Assembly (NCBI RefSeq): GCF_900119165.1
Contig: NZ_FPJG01000006.1
Span: 7,540,001 to 7,604,000 of the forward strand
Direction: 5' to 3'
DNA: 64,000 nucleotides
Origin: Amycolatopsis australiensis
Lineage (GTDB): Bacteria > Actinomycetota > Actinomycetes > Mycobacteriales > Pseudonocardiaceae
This document shows positions 37,550-50,497 of the stretch, one piece after another. Under the pieces are notes generated by a model. The model was not told where the DNA came from. It worked only from the letters and a program-made list of their open reading frames with translations, and did no database searches. Made by a program: the position numbers and the translations under genes. Positions within the stretch are counted from its first letter, which is position 1, and every line of letters begins with the position of its first letter.

Positions 37550-38434
37550 ATGCCGGACCAGCTCGACCTCAACCTGCTGCGGGTCTTCGACGCGCTGCTG
37601 CGGGAAGGGAGCGTCACGGCGGCGGCCGAGCGCCTCCACCTGTCCATCCCGGCGACCAGCCGGGCGCTGGGCCGGCTGCGGCGGGCGATGGGCGACCCGA
37701 TCCTGGTGCGCGCCGGGCGCGGGATGGCGCCCACGCCGTTCGCGCTGCGGACCGCGCCGCGGGTGCGGTCGCTGCTGGAGGAGGCGGCGTCGCTGGTCAA
37801 CGTGGACTTCTCGGTGGCGCGTCTCGAACGCGCGTTCACCATCCGCATCAACGACGGCGTGGCGGCGACCCTGGCCGCGGCGGCGGTCGAAGCCACGGCG
37901 GCGGCCGCGCCGGGCGTGACGCTGCGCTTCGTCCCGGAAGGCACCGAGAGCGCCGAGGCCCTGCGCGACGGCTCGGTGGACCTCGACATCGGCGCGGGCG
38001 AGGTGGCGGCACCGGACATCCGGACGGCGGTGCTCTACCGCGAGCGGCTGGTCGGCGTGGTCCGCGCCGGCAGCCCGCTGGGCCGCCGTCCGACGTTGGC
38101 CCAGCTGTGCGAGCACCCGCACGTCTCGGCGTCCCGCCGGGGCCGGGCACGCGGGCCACTCGACGACGTGCTGGCCGCGGCCGGGCTCCGGCGGCACGTC
38201 GCGGCCGTGGTGCCGACGTCGGCCGCGGCGCTGCTGCTGGTCGCGTCGAGCGGGCACGTCGGACTGGTCCCCGAGCGGCTCGCCGAGCGGCACGGCCCGG
38301 CGCTGGGCCTGCGCCGGTTCGCGGTCCCGGCGGCCCTGCCGGAGGTGGTGGTCCGGCTGTCCTGGCACGTCCGGCTCGACACGGACCCGGCCCAGCGCTG
38401 GCTGCGCGACACGCTGCGCGACGCCGCCCGCTGA
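37550..38434 (+). CDS. LysR-family transcriptional regulator
   Basis: A 294-residue regulator: winged helix at residues 4-63 (LNLLRVFDALLREGSVTAAAERLHLSIPATSRALGRLRRAMGDP) and an effector domain beginning near 95. The 74-bp divergent gap contains TTGC-N7-GCAA ending just before the ATG, which fits the T-N11-A LysR box, and an outer ACGCAA/TTGCGT pair. Likely controls the MFS exporter. Confidence 0.93.
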   Translation: MPDQLDLNLLRVFDALLREGSVTAAAERLHLSIPATSRALGRLRRAMGDPILVRAGRGMAPTPFALRTAPRVRSLLEEAASLVNVDFSVARLERAFTIRINDGVAATLAAAAVEATAAAAPGVTLRFVPEGTESAEALRDGSVDLDIGAGEVAAPDIRTAVLYRERLVGVVRAGSPLGRRPTLAQLCEHPHVSASRRGRARGPLDDVLAAAGLRRHVAAVVPTSAAALLLVASSGHVGLVPERLAERHGPALGLRRFAVPAALPEVVVRLSWHVRLDTDPAQRWLRDTLRDAAR

Positions 38435-38492
38435 CCGTGGCACCTCCGATCACTCGCGGCGCGGACGCGGTCCGCTGTGGCACGATTCATGC

Positions 38493-38936
38493 GTGACCAG
38501 CACCGCCGCCACGGCCCAGTACCTGCGCGACCTCGCGCTGCTGCGCCGGGTCCGCGACCGGATCGACCGGGAGTACGCGCAGCCGCTCGACGTCGAGGCG
38601 CTCGCGCGGGGGGTCAACATGTCCGCCGGGCACCTCAGCAGGCAGTTCCGCCGGGCTTACGGTGAGTCACCGTACTCGTACCTGATGACGCGGCGCATCG
38701 AACGGGCGATGGCCCTGCTGCGCACGGGCGAGCTGAGCGTCACGGAGGTCTGCTTCACCGTCGGGTTCTCGTCGCTGGGCACCTTCAGCACCCGGTTCGC
38801 CGAGCTGGTCGGCATGCCCCCGAGCGTCTACCGCGAGCAGCAGGCCGAGGCGACCGTCGGCATGCCGCCGTGCGTGGCCAAGCAGGTCACCAGACCGATC
38901 AGGAATCGAGAAGCGCGACCGCAGGCGCACACATAG
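38493..38936 (+). CDS. AraC-family DNA-binding regulator, HTH only
   Basis: A 147-residue protein made of the double helix-turn-helix AraC domain (DVEALARGVNMSAGHLSRQFRRAYGESPYSYL and SVTEVCFTVGFSSLGTFSTRFAELVGMPPSVYRE), with no N-terminal ligand domain and a short basic tail. GTG 38493. It heads a group with a VOC protein, an MFS exporter, a half-length AraC copy and a UvrA-like ATPase, implying a drug-response cassette under its control. Confidence 0.88.
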   Translation: MTSTAATAQYLRDLALLRRVRDRIDREYAQPLDVEALARGVNMSAGHLSRQFRRAYGESPYSYLMTRRIERAMALLRTGELSVTEVCFTVGFSSLGTFSTRFAELVGMPPSVYREQQAEATVGMPPCVAKQVTRPIRNREARPQAHT

Positions 38937-38946
38937 TGTGACCGGC

Positions 38947-39357
38947 ATGGACGTCACGATTCACGCGAGCTTCCTCCCGCACACCGACCCGGAAGCGTCG
39001 CTCGCCTTCTACCGCGACCTGCTCGGCTTCGAGGTGCGCCAGAACGTCAAGTACGGCGAGATGAGCTGGATCACCGTCGGCCCGCCGAACCAGCCCGACA
39101 CGGCCATCGTGCTGACGCCGGTGGCCGCGACGCCCGGCATCACCGACGACGAGCGCCGCACCATCAGCGAGATGATGGCCAAGGGCACCTACGCCGGGAT
39201 CAACCTCGCCACCAAGGACCTCGACGCGCTGTTCGCGAAGCTGGAGGCGGGCAACGCGGAGGTCGTCCAGGAGCCGACCGAGCAGCCCTACGGGGTCCGC
39301 GACTGCTCCTTCCGCGACCCCGCCGGCAACCTGCTGCGCATCCAGGAGCTGCGCTGA
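38947..39357 (+). CDS. VOC-superfamily (glyoxalase/bleomycin-resistance) protein
   Basis: A 136-residue protein with two beta-alpha-beta-beta-beta modules: ASFLPHTDPEASLAFYRDLLGFEVR and GINLATKDLDALFAKLEAGNAEVVQ, ending YGVRDCSFRDPAGNLLRIQEL. Possible metal ligands are near the start and the late Glu. Such proteins bind or modify small toxic compounds. ATG 38947 gives the usual N-terminus; GTG 38938 is an alternative. Its TGA overlaps an in-frame CTG that could start the MFS gene. Confidence 0.85.
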   Translation: MDVTIHASFLPHTDPEASLAFYRDLLGFEVRQNVKYGEMSWITVGPPNQPDTAIVLTPVAATPGITDDERRTISEMMAKGTYAGINLATKDLDALFAKLEAGNAEVVQEPTEQPYGVRDCSFRDPAGNLLRIQELR

Positions 39358-39386
39358 GCGAGGTCGCGGCCCGCTCGTACCGCCAG

Positions 39387-40598
39387 GTGCTGCGCGACCG
39401 GCGGGTGGCCGGGCTGCTGCTGGGGGACCTGCTGGCCAACGCCGGCACCGGCATGATCATCGTGGCCATGCCCGTGCAGACACTGGCGCTGCACGGGCCC
39501 GTGCCGAACGCCGTCGCGATCGGGCTGGTCGAGGCCGCGCCCTTCGTGCTCTCGACCGTCCTCGCGCTGGCCATCGGCCTGGGCCGGGTGCGGGTGCCGC
39601 CGCGCACCCTGCTCCTCGCCGACTGCGTCCTGCGGTCGCTGACCTTCGCCGCGCTGGGGGCGCTGGCGGTCACCGGGCGCCTCACGCTGCCCGTCCTGAT
39701 CGCCGGGCTGCTCTTCGGCGCGACGTTCCGGCTCGCCGGGTCCAGCAGCCGCCGCCTGCTGGCGACGTCGGCCGCGGGCGAGGACGGCCGGTTCCCGGTC
39801 AACGGCCTGCTCGGGCTCAACACCACGTTCGCGCTGTACATCGCCGGGCCGGTGCTGGGCGGGCTGGTCGTCGCGACGGCGGGCGCGGGTTACGCGCTGT
39901 TCTGCGACGCGGCCGGCGCGCTGATCCTGCTGGGAGCCACGCTTTCGAGTGTTCCCCGGGCCGCCGCGGACCGCGACGCGCTGCGCGAGCCCCCGGCGTC
40001 CGGCTGGCGGATCCTGCGCCGCCGCCCGGTGGCCGCCCGGCTGCTCGTGGTCGAGTTCTTCTTCAACTTCCTGTACATGCCCATCGAAGTGGCGCTCCCG
40101 CTGTACGTCAGCGGGACCCTGCACGCGGGCGCGTCGGGACTGGGCCTGCTGTGGGGTGCGCTCGGCGCCGGAGCGTTCCTCGGCTCGGCCATGGTGAACC
40201 AGCTGCGGCACCTGCCGCAGCGGCCGCTGCTGGTCGCGATCATCGGCCTGTGGGCGTTGTGCCCGATCGCGCTCGCGGCCGTCGGCGACCTCACCGCCGC
40301 GCTGGTCGTCTTCGGCCTGGGCGGCCTGGTGTACGCGCCGTTCACGCCCGTCGCCTACAGCTTCCTGCAGTCCGGGCTCGCCCCCGCCGAACAGCAGCAG
40401 GTCGTCACGCTGTGGACGACCGGCTCGACGGTGGCCGCGCCGCTGGGCCTTGCCCTCGGCGGTCCGCTGATCGAGCTGGCCGGCAGCACCGGCGGGCTCG
40501 TCCTGTCCGGCGTGCTGACCCTGCTGCTGCTCCCGATCGCCGCCCGCGCGGTGCTCGAGCGCACACCGAAAGGGGAACCGACATGTGCCTCAGCCTGA
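39387..40598 (+). CDS. MFS exporter, 12-helix type
   Basis: A 403-residue major-facilitator protein (LLLGDLLANAGTGMIIVAMPVQTLAL, later LLWGALGAGAFLGSAMVNQL) of the enterobactin/macrolide exporter-like group. GTG 39387 is the first conventional start. The frame is open back to CTG 39354 (LSEVAARSYRQ), which overlaps the VOC stop and would give a more typical N-terminus. Third gene of the cassette; overlaps the half AraC gene by 16 bp. Confidence 0.85.
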   Translation: MLRDRRVAGLLLGDLLANAGTGMIIVAMPVQTLALHGPVPNAVAIGLVEAAPFVLSTVLALAIGLGRVRVPPRTLLLADCVLRSLTFAALGALAVTGRLTLPVLIAGLLFGATFRLAGSSSRRLLATSAAGEDGRFPVNGLLGLNTTFALYIAGPVLGGLVVATAGAGYALFCDAAGALILLGATLSSVPRAAADRDALREPPASGWRILRRRPVAARLLVVEFFFNFLYMPIEVALPLYVSGTLHAGASGLGLLWGALGAGAFLGSAMVNQLRHLPQRPLLVAIIGLWALCPIALAAVGDLTAALVVFGLGGLVYAPFTPVAYSFLQSGLAPAEQQQVVTLWTTGSTVAAPLGLALGGPLIELAGSTGGLVLSGVLTLLLLPIAARAVLERTPKGEPTCASA

Positions 40599-40836
40599 AG
40601 GTCGCCGCGCACGAGCACTTCCGCGAACTGGTGCTGCTGCGCCGCGTCCGTGACCGCGTCGACCGCGAACCGACCCTCGACATCGAGGCGCTCGCCCGCG
40701 GCGCCGGCATGACGGCCGCGCAGCTCGTCCACCGGTTCCGCCAGGCCTACGGCCAGACCCCGCACGCCTACCAGCGTGCCGCCCACGCGGTCCGGGACGG
40801 CCGCACCCCCACCTTCGACCGAGTGCTGGAGACCCG

Positions 40837-40840
<4 letters not shown>
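40583..40840 (+). CDS. Half-length AraC-like protein (first HTH only)
   Basis: An 85-residue protein whose LVLLRRVRDRVDREPTLDIEALARGAGMTAAQLVHRFRQAYGQTPHAY matches the first helix-turn-helix of the 38493 regulator. The second helix-turn-helix is missing; the ending is VRDGRTPTFDRVLETR. Overlaps on both sides (16 bp with MFS, 4 bp with the UvrA-like gene) and AAAGGGGAAC upstream suggest it is translated, not debris. Function: possible antagonist or accessory of the full regulator (inference). Confidence 0.75.
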
Positions 40841-43209
<2,369 letters not shown>

Positions 43210-43451
43210 GGCAACCGTCCACGGCGGCCTCGGGTGCGCACCTCCGTCGGGGCGCCGGTGGGGCATGGGCGGCGCACCGAAGGCCACCTTGGTTGCGTCC
43301 CACGCACCGAAGGCCGCCTTGGGTGCGTCTGACGCACCGAAGGCCGCATTGGGGCGCTTGCATACCAGAGTCGGCGGTAGGGCGGGCCCCCCGAAAATGC
43401 CTGGGGCGCTCCGGGTTCCGGTGGGGCCCCCTACCGCGAAGACTCGGGTGC
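43210..43451. repeat. Three tandem copies of a palindromic 30-bp element
   Basis: GCACCGAAGGCC(G/A)CCTTGGxTGCGTC occurs at 43274-43299, 43304-43329 and, degenerate, 43334-43359. With the preceding AC, each copy folds as ACGCACC...GGTGCGT with inner AAGGC/GCCTT pairing. A partial relative lies near 43221. No gene is seen in this 242-bp gap. REP-like element or stacked terminators after the resistance operon. Confidence 0.8.
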
Positions 43452-44468
43452 GTGACCACCACAGAGATCAGCACCGGCAGCGACTTCGCCCGGCTGAGCC
43501 ACCGCATCTCCGCCGCTGGGCTGATGGCGCGCCGTCCCGGTTTCTACGTCGCCCGGTTCACCGTCACCCTCGGCCTGTTCGCCGCCGGCTGGGTGGCCTT
43601 CGCCCTCCTCGGGAACTCCTGGTGGCAGCTCGCCGTCGCCGCGTTCCAGGCCGTCATGTTCGGGCAGATCGCGCTGCTGTCGCACGACCTCGCGCACAAG
43701 CAGGTGTTCCGCCGCCGCCGGCCGACCGAGATCGCCGGGATGCTGGCCGGCAACCTCGGCATCGGCATGAGCTACGGCTGGTGGATGGACAAGCACACCC
43801 GCCACCACGCCAACCCCAACCACGAGGAGCTCGACCCGGACGTCGACCCGGACATCCTCGTGTGGTCGAAGGACCAGGCCCGGTCCGCCGGCGGTGCCGC
43901 CCGGTTCATCGGGCGGTACCAGGCGTTCCTGTTCTTCCCGCTGCTCACCCTCGAAGGGCTGAACCTGCACTGGTCCGGCATCCGCGCGGTCCGGAAGCCG
44001 GGCCTGCGCCACCGGAAGGTCGAAGCCGCACTGCTCGCCGCGCACTTCGCCGGCTACCTGACCGCGTTGCTCACCGTCCTCTCCCCCGGCATGGCGCTGC
44101 TGTTCTTCGCCGTCCACCAAGGACTCTGGGGTGTCTACATGGGATCGATCTTCGCGCCCAACCACAAGGGCATGCCGACGCTGACCGGGCGGCCCGAGCT
44201 CGACTTCCTCCGCAAGCAGGTGCTGACCTCGCGCAACGTCCGCGGCGGGGTCGTGACCGACGTCGCACTCGGCGGGCTCAACTACCAGATCGAGCACCAC
44301 CTGTTCCCCAGCATGCCGTCGCCGCACCTGCGGCGGGCGCAGCCGATCGTGCAGGCCTACTGCGCCGAGCTGGGCATCCCGTACCTGCAGACCAGCCTGG
44401 CCGAGTCCTACCGGCAGGCGCTCACCCACCTGCACGAAGCTGGGGCGCCTCTCAGGAACCGTTCGTAG
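43452..44468 (+). CDS. Membrane fatty acid desaturase
   Basis: A 338-residue di-iron desaturase. Three histidine boxes are intact: HDLAH (H78, H82), HTRHH (115-119) and QIEHH near residue 285. Four hydrophobic helices surround them. The last box with Q is typical of front-end and acyl-lipid desaturases. GTG 43452 has no clear ribosome site and lies after the palindromic repeats, so leaderless expression or a different start is possible. Could alter membrane lipids. Confidence 0.88.
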   Translation: MTTTEISTGSDFARLSHRISAAGLMARRPGFYVARFTVTLGLFAAGWVAFALLGNSWWQLAVAAFQAVMFGQIALLSHDLAHKQVFRRRRPTEIAGMLAGNLGIGMSYGWWMDKHTRHHANPNHEELDPDVDPDILVWSKDQARSAGGAARFIGRYQAFLFFPLLTLEGLNLHWSGIRAVRKPGLRHRKVEAALLAAHFAGYLTALLTVLSPGMALLFFAVHQGLWGVYMGSIFAPNHKGMPTLTGRPELDFLRKQVLTSRNVRGGVVTDVALGGLNYQIEHHLFPSMPSPHLRRAQPIVQAYCAELGIPYLQTSLAESYRQALTHLHEAGAPLRNRS

Positions 44469-44478
44469 ACTCGGCGTC

Positions 44479-45540
44479 ATGAGGAAGACGATCGGGGCTC
44501 TCCGGGACCTGCCGGCGGCGTTCGGCGCGAAGGCCACCGGCGCGCGGGCCGAGCGCGTCCGGTCCTCGCCGCAGTTCGACGGGAAGGTGTTCCGCAACGC
44601 GGCGCCGCGGCACCCGATGACCGCGGCGGCGATGCGGACCATCTTCCGCGAGATGTTCTTCGGCGAGCACCGCGAGCTGCGCAAGCCGGCCGGCGCGGTG
44701 CCGCTGGTCGCGGCGGCGCCCGCCGAATCCGCCGACGGCCTGCACGTGACCTGGTACGGCCACGCGTCGGCGCTGGTCGAGCTGGACGGCGCCCGCGTGC
44801 TGCTCGACCCGGTGTGGAGCGACCGGGTCTCGCCCGCGGCGTTCGCCGGCCCGCGGCGGCTGCACGAGCCACCGGTGCCGCTGTCCGGGCTCGGCCGCAT
44901 CGACGCGGTGGTGATCTCGCACGACCACTACGACCACCTCGACCTGGCGACGGTCCGCGCGCTGGTCGCCGGTTCGCGCGCACCGTTCCTGGTCCCGCTC
45001 GGCGTCGGCGCGCACCTGGAACGCTGGCGCGTCCCGGCCGAGCGGATCATCGAGCTGGACTGGCACGAGGAGGCGACGGTGGCGGGTGTCCGCTTCGTCG
45101 CCACCCCGGCCCAGCACTTCTCCGGCCGCGGCATCACCAACGACGACACGCTGTGGACGTCGTGGGTCCTGGCCGGGCCGGCCCACCGGGTGTTCTACAG
45201 CGGCGACACTGGCTACTTCGACGGCTTCGCGAAGATCGGCGAGGAGCACGGCCCGTTCGACGTGGCGCTGATCCAGGTCGGCGCGTACGCCCCGCACTGG
45301 CCGGACATCCACATGACGCCAGAGGAAGGTGTCGCCGCGGGGCTCGACGTGCGGGCGAAGCTGCTGGTGCCGGTGCACTGGGCCACGTTCCAGCTGGCGA
45401 TGCACCCGTGGGGCGAGCCGGCGGACCGGGTGTGGCGCGAAGCGAAAACGGCCGACCTGCCCCTGGCGGTCCCCCGCCCGGGCGAGCGCATCGACGCGGC
45501 GGCTCCCCCGCCCGTGGACGGGTGGTGGCAGGCGCTGTGA
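44479..45540 (+). CDS. MBL-fold hydrolase, NAPE-PLD-like
   Basis: A 353-residue metallo-beta-lactamase-fold enzyme with WYGHASALVELDGARVLLDPVW, the zinc motif SHDHYDHLD, PAQHFSGRG and SGDTGYF. This arrangement resembles N-acyl-phosphatidylethanolamine phospholipase D and UlaG relatives. The N-terminal 80 residues carry HPMTAAAMRTIFREMFFGE, usual in this group. Lies 10 bp after the desaturase and overlaps the Smr gene by four bases, so a three-gene unit is likely. Confidence 0.88.
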   Translation: MRKTIGALRDLPAAFGAKATGARAERVRSSPQFDGKVFRNAAPRHPMTAAAMRTIFREMFFGEHRELRKPAGAVPLVAAAPAESADGLHVTWYGHASALVELDGARVLLDPVWSDRVSPAAFAGPRRLHEPPVPLSGLGRIDAVVISHDHYDHLDLATVRALVAGSRAPFLVPLGVGAHLERWRVPAERIIELDWHEEATVAGVRFVATPAQHFSGRGITNDDTLWTSWVLAGPAHRVFYSGDTGYFDGFAKIGEEHGPFDVALIQVGAYAPHWPDIHMTPEEGVAAGLDVRAKLLVPVHWATFQLAMHPWGEPADRVWREAKTADLPLAVPRPGERIDAAAPPPVDGWWQAL

Positions 45541-45791
45541 AGCTGAAGCTGGATCTGCACGACATCTACAACCGCGGCGGCGAGATCGACCGGGCGCTGC
45601 GCGCGATCATCGACGAAGCCGTCGCCAAGAAGGCACCGCTGGTGGAGATCATCCCCGGCAAGGGCTCGGGCCAGCTGAAGAAGCACGTCCTGCGGTTCCT
45701 CGAGCGCAAGGACGTCAAGGCGCTCTACCACCGGGTGGAGAAGGACAAGGACAACTTCGGCCGGGTGTTCGTGCACTTCCGCTGGAAGTGA
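45537..45791 (+). CDS. Smr-domain protein
   Basis: An 84-residue stand-alone Smr domain (KLKLDLHDIYNRGGEIDRAL, LDLH and IPGKGSGQLKKHV motifs). Smr domains nick or bind nucleic acids or ribosomes; some are DNA-mismatch related. GTG overlaps the MBL-gene TGA. Its 3-prime end overlaps, on the opposite strand, a decayed gene. Confidence 0.85.
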   Translation: MKLKLDLHDIYNRGGEIDRALRAIIDEAVAKKAPLVEIIPGKGSGQLKKHVLRFLERKDVKALYHRVEKDKDNFGRVFVHFRWK

Positions 45792-46179
45792 GCCCAGGGC
45801 GGCGGGACGGTCTCGAGTTCCCACGCCTCGTCGAACGCGCTGACGGTCAGCCAGGCGAGCCTCGCGTTGACCGCGAAGAGCTGGCGCACCGACGCCAGGG
45901 TGTGGAAGGAGGCGTCGCCCCGAGCGCGGCCGCGCTCGAGGTCCGCCGGGCTGAAGCCGGCGTCGAACACCCCAGGACGGTGCCCGCGCAGTACAGGTAC
46001 CCGAGGATCTCCAGCTGCGGCCGTGCCAGGCCGTCGGGCCCGGTGGTGACCGGCGGGCGCCGGACCGCGCGCACAGCGGCGTCGCCGGCGAACTGTGCCT
46101 CGACGGCGGCGAACAACCGGTCCGCCAGGGCGGGCAGGCGCCCGCGGAGTTCCTCGACCAGCGGGTCGGGACGGGTCAC
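45725..46179 (-). pseudogene. Frameshifted hypothetical gene
   Basis: Frame one reads from ATG 46179 (MTRPDPLVEELRGRLPALA...) to ...ILGYLYCAGTVLG; the sequence then makes sense only in a second frame (VFDAGFSPADLERGRARGDASFHTL, QLFAVNARLAWLTVSAFDEAWELE). The shift is near 45970, in the string CCTGGGGTG, where one base is missing. Without it a chain of about 150 residues would be made. The second frame runs antisense into the Smr gene before stopping, so the 3-prime end may also be lost. Family not recognised. A sequencing error is the alternative. Confidence 0.65.
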
Positions 46180-46252
46180 GCGGGGAAGCGGCCACGGAAC
46201 CGGACCTTGGCGGAATCGCGGACCCGGACCAGGCGAAACGGACGAAGGCCGA

Positions 46253-46852
46253 TCAGAACCGGCTGTCGTGCCGCGCTTGCGCCCACGCGCGGTCCCACGC
46301 CGCCGCGTGCAGGCGGCTCACCACCAGCCGGACGGCGCCGTACAGGCCCAGCAGCGCGCCCGTGATCGCGACCCACAGCAGGATCGCCGCGAAGATGCCG
46401 TCCGCTGCCGACGTCGACGGCGTGAGCGGTTCGCTCGTCAGCTCGCCGCGCTGGTCGAGCCACACCGGGACCTGCGTGCCCGCCGGGCTGCCCGCGTCCG
46501 CGAGGACGTCACCCGTGTGGCGGGTGCCGCGGGCGTCGAACCACGCCGCGCGGACCGTCGTCTGGTCGGCCGGGGCGCCGGCGCCGTCGGTGCTGTAGGA
46601 CTGGCTGGGTGCCGCGGTCAGCGAGACCGCCGTCGCCGGGTGGCGGGTGGTGCGCTCCTGCTCGGCGCGGGCGGTCTGGGCCGCGTAGGTGTCCGAGCCG
46701 AACGCCGCCGCGAACGGGAGGGCCAGCAGCGCGCCGGCGAACACCAGGACGAGCAGCGCCGCCTCGACGCGGTCGCCCAACCGGGCCAGCGGGTTGCGGC
46801 CGGGGTGCAACCGGCGCCGGAACCGGGCGATCCGTCCGCTGGGCCCACGCAT
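46253..46852 (-). CDS. Rv1733c-family membrane protein
   Basis: A 199-residue protein with two transmembrane helices (about 29-50 and 150-172) and a 100-residue external loop between (AAWFDARGTRHTGDVLADAGSPAGTQVPVWLDQRGEL), the Rv1733c family pattern. Ends are basic and cytosolic. GGAGGAGTGAG upstream supports ATG 46852. Function unknown; in mycobacteria the family is linked to dormancy. It is downstream of hsaB but separated by 159 bp with no clear shared element. Confidence 0.8.
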   Translation of the reverse strand: MRGPSGRIARFRRRLHPGRNPLARLGDRVEAALLVLVFAGALLALPFAAAFGSDTYAAQTARAEQERTTRHPATAVSLTAAPSQSYSTDGAGAPADQTTVRAAWFDARGTRHTGDVLADAGSPAGTQVPVWLDQRGELTSEPLTPSTSAADGIFAAILLWVAITGALLGLYGAVRLVVSRLHAAAWDRAWAQARHDSRF

Positions 46853-47011
46853 GCGCGACTCACTCCTCCCCGGGAAAACGTCATCTCGATAACAGTGTGC
46901 GCGCGGGGCTCGACTTTTTCTCGTCAATGGGATGCGGCCCACCTGTGAACCGGTGCACAACCACCCGGTCGCGCCAACTCGCCGCGATCGGCGATCACGC
47001 AGCGTCAGAGA

Positions 47012-50464
<3,453 letters not shown>

Positions 50465-50497
50465 GCGCAAGTTCCTCTCCTCGTCACTGCCGCAAGA

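Noticed and set aside
34126..38019. A 1297-codon minus-strand open frame.
   Set aside because: It is antisense to the ferredoxin, reductase and LysR genes and out of frame with the MFS gene; its protein is Arg/Ala/Pro-rich without domain signals. Lack of stops in high-GC DNA explains it.
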